Shown: positions 47,180 through 61,000, counted from the first letter of the stretch. The stretch: DNA of 64,000 bases from Lutraria lutraria (GCA_964023205.1 OZ026836.1:2735501-2799500); one strand, 5' to 3'. The notes: a model not told the origin generated them from the sequence alone. Made by a program: numbers and translations.

Positions 47180-47605
47180 TAGGTACTCACTGGGGACCAA
47201 CGAAGTATCACGAGAGGCGGTTCGCATCGAAAACATGTGTATGTTCTGCAGCGACAAATGACCCATAGTATGTTCACATAACGTAGTTGAAAAGCTAAGG
47301 ACGACATCTTTTGTAGTAGTGACATTGTATTTTGCCGGAATATCATATTCCAAGTACGAAACATGGTAAGTAGAAACGTTTAATACTATTAAACAGTTGT
47401 ATGTAGTTCACTTCGTACCATTTACGTATGAATTAAGCTCCAAAGTTAGGGATGTCCGTATAGACAGTCTTGTTTCGGTAGATTTTTCATTAAAATAATT
47501 TTCGTGAGTATTATTTCCTATACTTATTGGGTAAGGTATACTTATTCAATCATTGTGTCTTCATTAGAAATGTTTTGTAGGTGAAATAGGCACATTTGAA
47601 CGTTT

Positions 47606-47797
47606 TTGTTTGCACACTACGACTGTGTTAGTTTCGCACAGAGTGTGTGTAAGGTGCTAAACGAAGGTCTCTCTTCATGTGTACGTTGCTCATTGAAGTC
47701 AAAATCAATTTCAGGATACAGACCACACGGTGTGTATGTACTGCCGGGCGACATTTGCCAGCATTTTAGAAACGAAATGGCACTGTGCATAATCTAG
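47606..47797 (+). pseudogene. Remnant open frame shared by X1 and X2
   Basis: In X2 the frame reads VLNEGLSSCVRCSLKSKSIS and GYRPHGVYVLPGDICQHFR. The matching part of X1 (about 45117-45287) keeps most residues but has a stop (TAG) where X2 has CAG. There is no recognised domain; the CxxC (CVRC) is the only motif. It may be a decayed exon of a transposon protein or a captured fragment. Confidence 0.35.
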
Positions 47798-48845
47798 CAT
47801 TTAGAGGGTTACGTTCATGAGGGAAGCAAATGATAGAGGTACAACTTAATATCGCCATATAACTTAAAATGAAGGGCCGTTACATTATCGACAACATCGA
47901 TGACATGACAACGAACACAGAAACTGGAAAAATTAATCCCTACAAATAATGTAACAAGTGACAGACAAATATGGAAATTTCTAAATCGAACACACCAACT
48001 TAGTCTGTCCATTGTCAATTGTTTCTGAAACAAGCGGAATTGGGAAGTACAGAAGTTTCTAACCAGATGGTGCTGAATTGATGGAACGATTGGACACAAC
48101 TTTACTATGCTCAGACACAGAGGACTTCGAAAAATTAGATGAAGTTACCGATGAAACAATAATAGAGACCGTAGTACAATTACAAAAGCTTCTTCCGTCC
48201 ATCACATCTACTCTAAATGACTGTAGATGTCTTCAAGACTGGGTCACATTTTTTCAAATTGGCGAGTTTGGTGCAACATAGGACAAATATAAACAAACAT
48301 TTTAGATAACAGCAGATTTCAAAATTGCTCAAACTCGTAAATTATATAATTATGTGCCCAAATCATAAAGCAGTTATTAAATGATAAGACCATTTGACAA
48401 GTTTTACTGTTCTCTTCAGACCGTCATACATACATGGTTAAATGTCAAGTGCAAAAATAATTGATACACACGTTGACTTCAGAGTGAAACATCCACACAT
48501 TCTGTTAGTAACATATACATCAAAAAGAGACTTCAGTTGACACTATACACACTTGTCTAGTGCGAAAGGTCTTGTTGTATAAGCGTATATGTGCATTCTA
48601 TTCAATCTGATAAGCGGTGGGAAGATGCTAACTTATGTTCACAGACATAATGCCAGTGTCATGGGTGCTAAATATTGTACAAATGGGTTCATCGTCACAA
48701 TAATTTTGAGGAAAACTGCTTTTTACACAGAATAACGGATTAATCTAGCATAATGTGGTGAATGACGACGCAATTAGTGTACAGAAAACGCATTTTACAA
48801 CGGCAAATACAAACTTACTAAGAATAACCAACAAAACAATCCAAA

Positions 48846-50433
48846 CAAGAGGGCCATGATGGCCCTTTAAATGCTCACCAGGAGAAAAGGTCATTTGGAG
48901 ATTAACATTGAAGTTTTCTATACTAGTCTAAGTAAGATCAAGTGACCCATCTGGGCCGTTTTTTATCCCATGGCCATTATATGAACAGATTTAAAAGAGG
49001 TCCATTAGACAAAGCTAGATACCAAATATCTTAGCTCTTAAGGCCTTGTGGTTTCGGAGAAGAAGATTTTTTTTAATTTTCCTATATAATATAGAATAAA
49101 CCCCAGGGCAGGGCTTATTTTGACCCCGGGGCCATAATTTGAACAAACTTGGTAGAGGTCCACTACACAATGCCACATACAAAATATCTAAGCTCTAGGC
49201 CTTGTGGTTTCGGAGAAGAAGATTTTTTAAATTTTCCTATATAAGTCTATATAAATCAAGTGACCCCCGGGGCGGGGCCAATTTTGACACTAGGGCAATA
49301 ATTTGAACAAACTTGGTAGAGGTCCACTAGACAATGCTACATACCAAATATCTTAGCTCTAGGCCTTGTGGTTTCGGAGAAGAAGATTTTTCAATTTTTC
49401 CTATAAAAAATAGAATAAACCCCAGGGCGGGGCTAATTTTGACCCCAGGGCCATAATTTGAACAAACTTGGTAGAGGTCCACTACACAATGCCACATACA
49501 AAATATCTAAACTCTAGGCCTTGCGGTTTTGGAGAAGAAGATTTTTTAAATTTTCCTAAATAAGTCTATATAAATCAAGTGACCCCCGGGGCGGGGCCAA
49601 TTTTGACACTAGGGCAATAATTTGAACAAACTTGGTAGAGGTCCACTGGACAATGCTATATGCCAAATATCTTAGCTCTAGGCCTTGTGGTTTCGGAGAA
49701 GATTTTTTAAATTTTCCTATAAAAAATAGAATAAACCCCAGGGCAGGGCCAATTTTGACCCCGGGGCCATAATTTGAACAAACTTGGTAGAGGTCCACTA
49801 CACAATGCCACATACAAAATATCTAAGCTCTAGGCCTTGCGGTTTCGGAGAAGAAGATTTTTTAAATTTTCCTATATAAGTCTATATAAATCAAGTGACC
49901 CCCGGGGCGGGGCCAATTTTGACCCTAGAGCAATAATTTGAACAAACTTGGTAGAGGTCCACTAGACTATGCTACACACCAAATATCAAAGCTCTAGGCA
50001 TTGTAGTTTTTGACAAGAAGATTTTTTTAATTTCCTATATAAGTCTATGTAAAATCAAGTTACCCCCGGGGCGGAGCCAATTTTGACCCTAGGGGAATAA
50101 TTTGAACAATCTTTGTAGAGTTCCATTAGACAATGCTACATACCAAATATCTCAGCTCTAGGCCCTGTGGTTTCAGACAAGAAGATTGTTTAAGTTTTTT
50201 CAATTTGTTGCCATAGCAACCAGAATTTTTAATGAAATTTAATTGTTTGAACAACTTTGAAAGGGGACCACCCAAGGATCATTCCAGCCAAGTTTGGTTG
50301 CAATCGGCATAGCGGTGTAGGAGGAGATGTTGTTTTAAGTAAACATGGACGCCACGTATTCGTAACGACGCACGATGGACGCAGGGCGATCACAAAAGCT
50401 CACCCTGAGCACATTCGTGCTCTGGTGAGCTAA
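48846..50433. mobile_element. Nested non-autonomous element with internal tandem dimers, inside X2
   Basis: Starts GAGGGCCATGATGGCCC and ends CTCTGGTGAGCTAAAA. X1 has the empty site (ATCCAAAAAACTAACATTTC at 47021-47040). The interior is a set of related units of about 164 and 152-155 bp in alternation, each with GTTTCGGAGAAGAAGATTTT, GGGGCGGGGCCAATTTTGAC and TTGGTAGAGGTCCACTA. No coding capacity. From memory, the palindrome GGGCCATGATGGCCC is common in mollusc repeats. Confidence 0.8.
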
Positions 50434-50585
50434 AAACTAACATTTCGTCGTCCTGCCGGTCAAACTTGTCAAAATGGCATGTGGAGGTCAGAAAACCAGA
50501 GACTGTTTACATAAAATTTCGTTGCATACCATACACATGCTTTCGATGCGAACCGCCTCTCGTGATACGTCGTTGGCCCCCAGTG

Positions 50586-51930
50586 ACCACTCGTTGTAAA
50601 GAATTGTTCTCAGAATTACAGACCTTCAAACATACTTATCGTTCGCTATATTAACAAAATAGACATCAGTTTCCTTTTAAAGAGAATCAAGTTGTTTCCA
50701 TCGTGGATTCACAAAATGGAAAGTAGCCCGCGAACAACGAAAACAAAATGGCGGCCTGCATGCCTATTATGTCCGAGGCACTTTCGTTCGATAAACGCCA
50801 AGGAGTTCCGATTGGTCTGAAATATTATCACGAACTGCATATTCTATAAATAAACACATTCTCATTGGTGGTTAAGAGGCTCCTCTCTGTAAATCTATTC
50901 GTCATTGAACATACTGGCCCGTTTAGTTTTGAAAACATTTTGCGCACCACGTCTGTAAACGGGTGACGTATCGCAGTTATGAAAATGATTACTAGTAATA
51001 TGTGACAAAAAATATGCCGTACATAAACGATGAGTGATATGAATTGCCGGGTATTATTGGCGTTGGACTGTGTAACCCATGGTGTTACCCATGGTGTAAC
51101 CAACACCACATGAAACTGACGAACTGAGTTGAAAGGCTGTCAATATTATATTATTACGCGTTATGACTCAGTTCATGTCCCAAGTTTAAAGCCCCATGAT
51201 CTTTTTGCTATAAAAAACATAAGCAAAAAACAAAGATTTGCTGATATCATCCCAAGATAATTATTACCGACGAAATAAGCCATTTTTCTTCTAAAAACAC
51301 TCATTTCGCTGTGAATTTTGCTTTTGTAAACTTGAAATATATAGAGCGCGTGACGTCACGTAATGCCGTGTGCGGGAAAACACAGCTGTTCTATAAATAG
51401 TATTTTTTATTTTCAATGATATTGAAAAAAATACGATAGTGGTTTTGGAAACATTATTTCTTGCTATAAAGTATGCACGGAAGGAAAACACATCGGATTC
51501 CTCTGTTATAGAACAAACAGAAACTATTAGGACCGATAAATGTACATGTATATGCTTATGGGACTAAATATGAAATACTGACACGTGTCTGAAATATTAG
51601 AAAAATTGAGGTCTAAGCAGTTTTACACATGTTTGAACCGCAAGATTGATAGCTATGGTTTCACTAAGTAGATATAATCAGTTTAAGTTAATACAACTAT
51701 AGATACATAACTATTTATGATAAATAAATATCCAGTCACTGTCATGCACGCATCCGGGTTTTTAAAGTACATCAAATCACGCACCCACTCACGTCAATAA
51801 ATCCCCCCCCCCCTGTTCTGGTTTAATGCATCCTGGTGTGTCAAAATGAACGTTTTATCATGATAAGCTTCTGACAAACATTTAGATAAATCCATAAACG
51901 TATGTACAATAATATACGTACACATCAATA
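50586..51930. other. Intergenic DNA
   Basis: Two tiny overlapping frames (50716-50820, 50748-50849) lie in a locally GC-richer patch. Nothing else is recognised beyond a poly-C run near 51805. Confidence 0.45.
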
Positions 51931-51934
51931 CATA

Positions 51935-52420
51935 TCCTGTGTCAGTATCACGGATCCATATCTATCCTGTGTCAATACCACGCATCCATAAGTATCCTGT
52001 ATCAATATCACGCATCCATAAGTATCCTGTGCCAGTAGCACGCATCCATAAGTATCCTGTGTCAGTAGCACGCATCCATATCCATCCTGTGTCAGCAGCA
52101 CACATCTATATATCTATCCTGTGTCAGCAGCGCGCATCCATATCTATCCTGTGTCAGTAGCACGCATCTATATCTGTCCTGTGTCAGCAGCACACATCCA
52201 TATCTATCCTGTGTCTGTAGCACGCATCTATATCTATTCGGTGTCAGTAGCACGCATCTATATCTATCCGGTGTCAGTAGCACGCATCTATATCTATCCT
52301 GTGTCAGCAGCACGCATCTATATCTATCCTGTGTCAGTAGCACGCATCCATAAGTATTCTGTGTCAATATCACGCATCCATAACTATACGTACTGTGTCA
52401 GTATCACGCATACCACCTGG
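51935..52420. repeat. 30-bp minisatellite, about 16 copies
   Basis: Units of CATCCATATCTATCCTGTGT plus CAGTAGCACG, with CATAAGTATCC and CAGCAGCAC variants. The period is a multiple of three, so long frames appear on both strands, but there is no other coding evidence. Confidence 0.93.
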
Positions 52421-52424
52421 TAAG

Positions 52425-55400
52425 TCCATAACTTCTGTGTTTCGTAATGTTCCTACATCCAATACCTATCCATAAATGAGTATCTGTACCATGCATTCCT
52501 CCCTGTAGATCTTCAACTATATGTAGTGTACCGTATTACATGATTTCACAGATGGTGTCATGCATTCTTCCCGGTAGATCCTTAATCAGCCAATGTACCG
52601 TAGTGACATACACAATAAGTGAATACCAGTATTCGGATGTGTCCATTAGTTTCGCAAATACATACAGACTTATAGTCCCACGGATACATCCGGGCATTTC
52701 TAGAAATAGTCCAGTGTTCCAGATGCGGTCTCCCTTCATTCGGGATTTTACAGGCCAGTATGAATTATGACAACACGACTGCCCAGTAAATCCCCGCGTG
52801 ATCAGGAGGGTCTCTTGAAGTCAAATCCTTATATCATTGTACAAAATCCAGACAGTTCTTTCTTAAATCAAACCTATCAGTCCGAATTAAGTTTTATTTT
52901 ACGTTTTTTTCCAGTCTTTAGATATGACTTCCGGTTTCAATACTTAACTCTAGTTGTTGCTCCACAGTATCAAACATACAATAACTCTTTACCAACGTCT
53001 TCAAGCTCAACCGTCCAGCTCTTTTCCGGAATAGTCTGGTTCCCTGCCTTATATACCTTTGATTATAATCACGTAGTGTCAGGTATTCCAGACTACTTCT
53101 CGAGTTCTTAGAAAACCATGATACACCTGACATACAATCAGTTCACAATCAAACATAGCTATAGTTGCTTAATATACACGTTTCTTGCTGAGACATTTCT
53201 TGGAACTACAATACATGTATATTTTGAATACATGTACACGCATTGTCATACGTAAGGAGAATAATGTTATATATGCAAATCCATGTTAAACGAGAGCATA
53301 TAGAATTGTTCTGATATATATGAAGACAGAATGACAGAAATAAATCAAATTTTATGACGCTACAAGGACATTATCAATCATTACAGTGTTAATCCAAGTG
53401 ACATTTTAAAACCGCACAATTAAAATTTATCCCAATTCAAAGCTGCTGTTCTAGTTTTGATTTAGACAAGTCTGTTATTTCTATTTAAAATTAACAATTA
53501 TACGTTTATTAATTTACCATGAGGGAGATTTTGAAGTACGAACAAAACGTTTGTATGTGGAAAATAGAACATCACGACATTGTGCTCCAAATGGGACGAA
53601 GTTGTACATTGTATAAATATTATCTTAATTTTCTGGTTCGTTGGTTCAGGTAATGCTAGTTCAATGTAAGACATTCTATATTGAATGGACCATAACCAGA
53701 TGTACAAACTTAAATGCTGACTATATATCAGTATATAAATTATATACTGCAAATCGCGTGAGGGTGAATCTTCTTTGAGATTCTTGTGTTCCATGATACA
53801 GTCTTCTAACTTTCAAATAGTCAATAGCACGCTTTGACCCGAGACTAAACTCTTTTGACATTGAAGGCATTTTGTAGAATAATGACTAAGCAATCAGTGT
53901 TAATTGATCGAGACTTTGTAAAATTCTACAAAAACATGCTGATAACTTTCATGCTGTGCATTTTTTTAATCATCAATCACCGAGGCCCGGTCGTCGATAA
54001 GTCATCTTTGGAAACATATCTATCTAAATAACAAGAACAGTTGTTTCCTAAGCTTTACATGAGATGGTGCACTGTAGATGAATAAATAAACTGCATGTAG
54101 GGTAACTTTATGAAAAATACAAGACCAAAGCATAGCCTTGACCAGCAAGTAATACGTCACGATAATATCATACCACGAAAAACCCCTTGAATTAATCCTT
54201 CCATAGAAGTACAACTCGTGATCATTACAATACGGGCAAGGCGGAAGTATGCTTCACAGGGTAATCGTATTACAATGGATTCTAAATGAATACTAAACAT
54301 TGCCCGCAATGACTATGTAGAATATTACAATAGATCAACTATTATGTTTCTTGTGTATTTTGTCTCAGTTCCATACAAGAGATAAATACTTAATCCGGTC
54401 CCCAGACAAGTTAAATCTCTGGATTAAGTTGACAAGTGTTAAATTAATAACTGCCTACACGACCACATCGCTTGTATATATCATTAACTTGAGTTTTGTA
54501 TACAGATTTAATGACACGGATAAGTAAAACATTTACAAAACATGATCAACTTACTTCATGATTACTTGATTTTACTTAATTTTACTTTACTGTATTTTAA
54601 TTTGCTGAATACGATTACATCTCAATATTTTTCCATTCTACGTGTCCCGAATTGCTATTTATTAATTCGTTACACATACTTTGATTGAGTAACGCATGTA
54701 CTTATAATTGCATGTATATGTGTCTGTTATGACGATGGTCTGTTATTCTGAAATCAAAATAAAGTTTTCGTCCTTGATTAACCCGACCCATTCCCTCACC
54801 GAGTCCACATTTATTTTACATGCACACATGGAGGCCAAAGTGTTTGCATGTTGCTGTTTGCTTTACTTTACTTTGGATGTGTTTTTTGTAAATAATTACA
54901 GGATTTAAATCCATGATTTGATCGATTTTATTATTGTCCTAGAGTAGAACATGGCTATAGCGACTTTCTGGGGACCCAAATATTTATTTCACTACAAGTA
55001 TATCCAAATTTCATTATAAGTGTGGATGTATCCACCACATTGAAGTGAAGGCTCAGTGTTGGAGAAGAATAATGATTTCATTATATCCAATACTCCACTA
55101 TGGCCAAATTTACTAATACCATGTTCTACTTCATTACATCATATGCATACATTTTGAGTCTTATTAAAATTTACTGCGTCTTAAACTCACTGTATTCCAC
55201 GAAAGTTAAATATTTAAAACCAATTATCACGTGCTGCGTATTATTTCTATCATCATTGTCACACTTCGGTGGTTTCTTACATTAAACTAACAAATAATAG
55301 CCTAATAAATGATGGAAGTGTACTGAATTTATAATTTGTATAAACATTAAATTGCAAAAATAAAATATGTTTATCATTTACAAAACAACAACAACAATTT

Positions 55401-55428
55401 GTATTGTCCCTAAAGTATGCTACAGTAT
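52425..55428. other. Intergenic DNA with one unassigned 114-codon frame
   Basis: The frame at 52767-53111 (+) starts at a non-ATG codon in the given limits and shows no domain, hydrophobic pattern or splice site that I recognise. The rest holds no feature. Confidence 0.4.
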
Positions 55429-55483
55429 AAACTGGTTCCCGTTCCATGTTGCAGCATACAGACAAGCCAATAGGAACCAGTTT
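55429..55483. repeat. Inverted repeat framed by AAACTGGTTCC
   Basis: AAACTGGTTCCC and GGAACCAGTTT enclose 32 bp. The same arms form the tight hairpin at 23922-23951, so this may be a small repeat family. Confidence 0.6.
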
Positions 55484-57965
55484 AGCTAGAACATACAGTA
55501 AGAGAATACATATACAATTATACATAATTATAATTGGGTGATGGTGAGGTGTAATGACAATATGCTATGATATTCCTTTATCATGAATATAAAGAAATAA
55601 TAAGAATATCCATGACAGTTACAGAACAGAACAAACGTTTTCTTGGAGACCCCGGCGCACAGTCAAAGCACATCGCCTACAAGCAACAGTGTACATGTAC
55701 ATACAAATAAACACCAAACACGATTTTAAGACAACAAAACAAGAAAATAAAATGTTAGCATCATAAATAGAGAATTGTTTGTTTGTGTTATAGGAGTTTT
55801 GGGTTTTGTAATATTTCCTTAAATGGGGCTATGAAAATATTCAACGTCATAATTCATTTAATTCCATTACTTAATTCATAGGTAGAAGTTGAAGAAAAAA
55901 TATTAATTATAATTTATTTTTCTGTAGTTAGACAGAAAGTTTTAGTAATAGATAAATAAACAACAAACCTAGAAGAAATGTATATTGTTATTCATTATTT
56001 CATCTGAAATCATTGTCGATAACAGAATATTTAGATAAAATGTCGGTCTCTAAAAGTACATACTTGTATATTGTACATGGACTTTTTCCTGAAGTTATCT
56101 TATTTCATAAGTTAACAACCTTGTATATTATCATACAAAATATACATTTTTTTCCTTTTTAAATGTCGACGGATAAATTAACATGTTCCTATTGTGGTAG
56201 AAATTTTAACCAACAAAAATACTGTTTGTATTACAGTATTTGATGGTTTACAGTCAAAAGAATAGAATTTCAAGGCAAGTCATTCTCCGGATAATACGCA
56301 GTCTCGTGAAAAGTTTAACATTTGTATTTCAAGACATTAAATTTAATATTTATGGATAATAAAGTTAACATTACGTTATTCATGTCTCGCACGTTGCATG
56401 GCTACATTTGTTTTATGATTTTAACATTGTTATGCTAATACAAGAAAACGGTTATCAATAGCATGCGGTCGTACGATATAAAACGTTATTGGGTGTGAAA
56501 ATGTGCACAATGTTCTTGCATGGAGATAAGGATAATTTGGATGCCTTATGAATCATGTAACGATTATAATTTATATTGTTGCTAGCTATTTCACAACCAA
56601 TACTCGTAATTCATTTTTTTTAATTTTTAAGTTTCAATTTCATTTCAGATTAGGTCTGATGACTTTAATTTTTCGACTTAAGACAAACATAAAAGCAGGG
56701 ACGGAAATTCAAAATATTTCAGAAATGTCAAAACGACATGGGAACCTTATTTTACGCACATATCAAACATATTCTGTGCACATTAGTAATATTCATTTGG
56801 AACTTTATATACATGAAAAATACGGCAAACCTCATATAAAAGATATATTTAGTGGTGTGTTAATTTTTCGCCAATCTTATTACCATAGAGTTGAAAATAA
56901 CCGTTAACAATTGATAACTAAAATTAAGACGTGTTTATAATCAAGTCGAATTCAAGACTAGGTCAACAGAAAATGGAAAATACAACAATAGTAGAATAGT
57001 TTTATTTCGATAATTATAAAAATCGTTAGGGCTAAACTATAATAGCATTAATTGAAAACAAACTACAAATATATCACAAATATGGTACGGACATGTACTG
57101 TTACCTGATTGAAAACAAACATACATGTACAAACATATAATTTATCACATACATATCAAATCATATTTTTTACACTCTGAACCGTATCCTACCAAAACAA
57201 TATTTTGATAAACAGTTAAAATAATGGCGCAATGAAAAAAGACAAATCCACAAGCCTACTTTAATATAAATGTACATGTATCCTGCCTAGATTATCTACC
57301 GGTATCATAGGTTATATATAAAGAGTCAAAATTCCACACCTTACTTCAAAGCATATAATCATGTACGTCTGAATGAATGAAAACACTACACATGGACAAA
57401 ACATGTGGTCACCTTATAATGAACCTTATATATTTCAGTAACTATTTATTTTTTGTACTCATGAACTTTACCTTAAACAGTCTGAGATTATCTAATTGTT
57501 GTCACACGTGACGTATTTATTCTTGATATAAAATCAAATTAAGTGAAGTACAAATAGGGAAGAAATATGAAATATTTGGATGAATACTGATGCAAAAAGA
57601 ATAAAAAAGAAGATAAAATAATACAAACATTTAAAAATTGCATGAAAGATAAAAAAAAATGTTGCGTGTGTTTAATGCACGTGTCAACATTGGACTACCA
57701 TAAATTCGTTGTAAGAAGACATATCTGCATTTACACATACCATCATGTGACACATGAATTTATATACCAATATAATATTCCATCCATTGGCCGGATATTT
57801 TTTCCCAAAAAATCGTTTGTAGCTTTTAAAAATATGTAGTAAACCATGAGCAGTTTGGGACAAGAAAAGAATGGGCTTATATAGAGACGGATATATGATC
57901 AAGTTGACGTATTGAGAACATGTTACAAACAGGTCCAATGTTCAGTGGTTATTGTAACAAGATGG
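55484..57965. other. Intergenic AT-rich DNA
   Basis: One 119-codon frame (56548-56907, +) has composition typical of AT-rich noise. No other feature. Confidence 0.45.
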
Positions 57966-57967
57966 CC

Positions 57968-58005
57968 TGAACATTGAGAGAGTCACTGAGCGAGGTTTTA
58001 CTGTA
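57968..58005. mobile_element. Possible fragment of MITE family A
   Basis: GAGCGAGGTTTTACTGTATA matches the right terminus of copy 3 with one change. The rest of the element is absent or too diverged to see. Confidence 0.3.
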
Positions 58006-58009
58006 TATA

Positions 58010-61000
58010 TACCTCATTATAGCATGCGTAAAATAAATAGAATTGAAAATTGAATTGATATTTTCCTACGTATTAGTTAAGCCGCATAATATTTTGTGAA
58101 CTTAATTGTTAAAGTGTCCACACGTGGTACATGCACGTGTCATGTTACTGTTTTACACATAATAGAAACACTTTGATGACATAAATCGAAGAGTACAAAG
58201 ATAATAAAGTACTTGGTTTACCTTTGTACTCATATACACTGACAGATGTTGCAATAATAAACACTGAAAATTCAGATAAGTAATAAAAAAGACAATCGAA
58301 TCTCAAATATCTCCATAACCAAATAATGAGTCAGAGTATTAGCCTATTAGGCCGACACTTCAAGGTAACAAGTATGACTCCGTCCGATGAGTAACACAAA
58401 TGAAAACCTTGGATCTTACAGTATACTTCCCGTCTTATTGTATCATGTGCGTAAAATATCCGTATTAATTCTGGGGAAAAATCCAAAGGAAACCATTCTT
58501 TATTTAGCCAACTACGATATATCTTTTTTTAAATTACACACTTAGACACAAAAACACAATTACAGATTGTGATGAAGTACATGTCGGTGCGTTTGGTACC
58601 ATACTGTAGTAAAAATCGCTGACAAAAGAAAAATGTGCAGTTTTAACACTGGTTGCTTTAACCGAGTTAATCAAATAACGATATTGACTGACAGAGGTCA
58701 ACAAAGTTAGTAAGGTAACAAAAACTACAGAAACTCAATTGTGCAAAATGTGTAACCTGGATTAATTATGAAATAAGGCAATGCTGGACAAATATCCTTA
58801 AGCACAATTCTATCCAGACTGTTTAAATTGAATAAAATGCGCATTGAAACAATTGTCCCCAAACAGAAAAAACACACCTGCGGAAAATGGACTCATTTAT
58901 ACAAAAATTCCTAACAATCCACGACCAGACCGGACCGAACGACAAAATATTATGAATTGTAATAGAAAATAAAATACATGTACAATCATGAATCATCAAC
59001 TGACGTTTAAACTAAGAACGAAATTGTGTGAACTCTGTGATCTGGAGATTTTGAAGAAACAATAAAATGTATGATTTTCATAGCATATATCTACATGCAT
59101 ATGATCATGTTTCTATCTATAAACAGGCTGAAGAAAAAGCTCCATAAATTCAGTCACAAATATGATAATATCAGCCAGACATCAGACATTCATACAGACA
59201 ATAGATTTATTTAATTAAGTTGTGCATAATATACAAATGTATACTAAACATAAATCAATGAAGATATTATCGCGGACTATTTCTGTTTAGATATATACCC
59301 GACTGAGACAGACACGTGTATCGCCATGTATAAAATGTACCGAATCTAGAATATTTTAGGAAAGAATAAAAACAAATTTAAGACATTATTCATTCATTTA
59401 ATGAATAAGTTAAATCTCCATATGTTTTAAACTAATGAAAAATAAATATTTTCTTACGGGTATTCATATACAAAATAGTAATGTAAATGTCTGGATAATA
59501 ACTAATAATCCTTTCACATTACACTCGCAAGGACAGACATACGTACAGACAGACAGACAGACAAATGGACGGACGGAGCGTGTACTTAATTCTGTTTCGA
59601 GACAGTAGTAAAAAACAATGTTTAAGAAGTCTAGACTTTTAATTAAGAATAAAATAGATACATAATGAGACAATAGACATGAAAATAAATACTTACAATC
59701 ACGTGCACTGATTAACATTGAATATCCATTAATATATAGATATGACGGATAATTAGAAGACAGTCGCTGTACTAGGATATACGCTTACAAATTATCCCAC
59801 GTGTAACTTTTACATAGTACGAATGCTATCATATCTAAATATATCATAAACTCATGATAGACCAAGTTGTTCTATAAATAGAATTCTACATGCATATCCC
59901 CATACCTACATTACTAATTGTATAATACCATATACATATACATATATATACAAAGTTAAGACTTCAACTATCAATATTACTATGGTGCAATAAACAAACA
60001 GTTGACAATAAACATATATACGTATGTAAATCGTGCGTAATCATATTCAAATTTACATACGAAATGATAAAACGTAGTTTCTTAACTCTACTAGATTTAT
60101 CATGAATTTAAATCACTTTTACATCACAAACAACAAGTCATTATTTCTATTCTTATTTCATTTCTACGTATATATTTAGGACATTGTTTTTGATACGCAA
60201 TAAAATAATTGTGTTAAAAGAAAAATGAATATATATTATACAAACGTAATAATTATTCAACTTGGGGAAAATTTTCTAGAAAGATTGTTTTTGGGGTCAA
60301 ATGGAGTCGTGAAGTACAAATTGTAATTATTTATTGTCAATCAATTATGATAGTGAACTTTTCACATTTATTCTAAACACACATCACGTGTTAACCGAGT
60401 TCTATTTCGAGAACTTAGAAATAAAATAAGTACAAATTTAATGGTTTGAACGCACAAAAATGATATACGTTGTAGTCAAAATGTGATATATTCGAATTAG
60501 TCATTAAGGCGGGTAATTTTCACCACATATTGAAGAGGTCTCGATCATGAGTTAAAAACGATTATCAAAGGCGTAGTTAAGTATATTACTCACATATACG
60601 TATAATAACAACTTCATTAATATCAGTTTTGTGAATTGAATAACTCCATATTAAGTCCTTATAGTAACTGATAAAAGTGTCAGAAACTAGTACATTATTT
60701 TTCAGTTACAAAATGGATTGTATTTTTAGTATTTTGAAATAAACGTGTTCGTGCCCTGTCTATACCTACAATATCCTTTATTGGTTCGTACCTAACAATA
60801 TTCCATTACGTGACTTCGATTTCCACAAAGCACATGAGCACTAAGACAACGTCATTCGGAATTGTATTTCTTTATTGCAGACGACATTATTAGACTGTCA
60901 GCTTTATGCGTATTTATTTCATCCTCTATTGGCGTTCATTTTACTTTTTGTGGTATACTGTCTATACGATATAAAATAATATAAAGATTAAAAAACACGT

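Larger units (their letters stand above)
47188..50585. mobile_element. DNA transposon X2 (CACTG termini)
   Basis: Left end CACTGGGGACCAACGAAG; the right end in reverse is CACTGGGGGCCAACGACG. It begins 8 bp after X1 and is in the same orientation. It is colinear with X1 apart from the insert at 48846-50433; without it the element is about 1.8 kb. The 5-bp flanks GTACT and ACCAC do not match, so its history may involve recombination with X1. A frame at 47606-47797 is conserved with X1. Confidence 0.78.

Noticed and set aside
50716..50849. Two small overlapping ATG frames (34 and 33 codons) in a GC-richer patch
   Set aside because: Two competing frames, no splice donor that extends either, no recognised motif; could be chance or part of an unseen first exon.
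51939..52423. Repeat proteins from the 30-bp array
   Set aside because: Open on both strands because the period is a multiple of three; no other coding sign.
52767..53111. 114-codon open frame
   Set aside because: No ATG at the frame limit, no domain and no splice signals; treated as chance.
56548..56907. 119-codon open frame
   Set aside because: Composition (Ile, Phe, Tyr, Asn) is that of AT-rich noise; no domain or neighbours.
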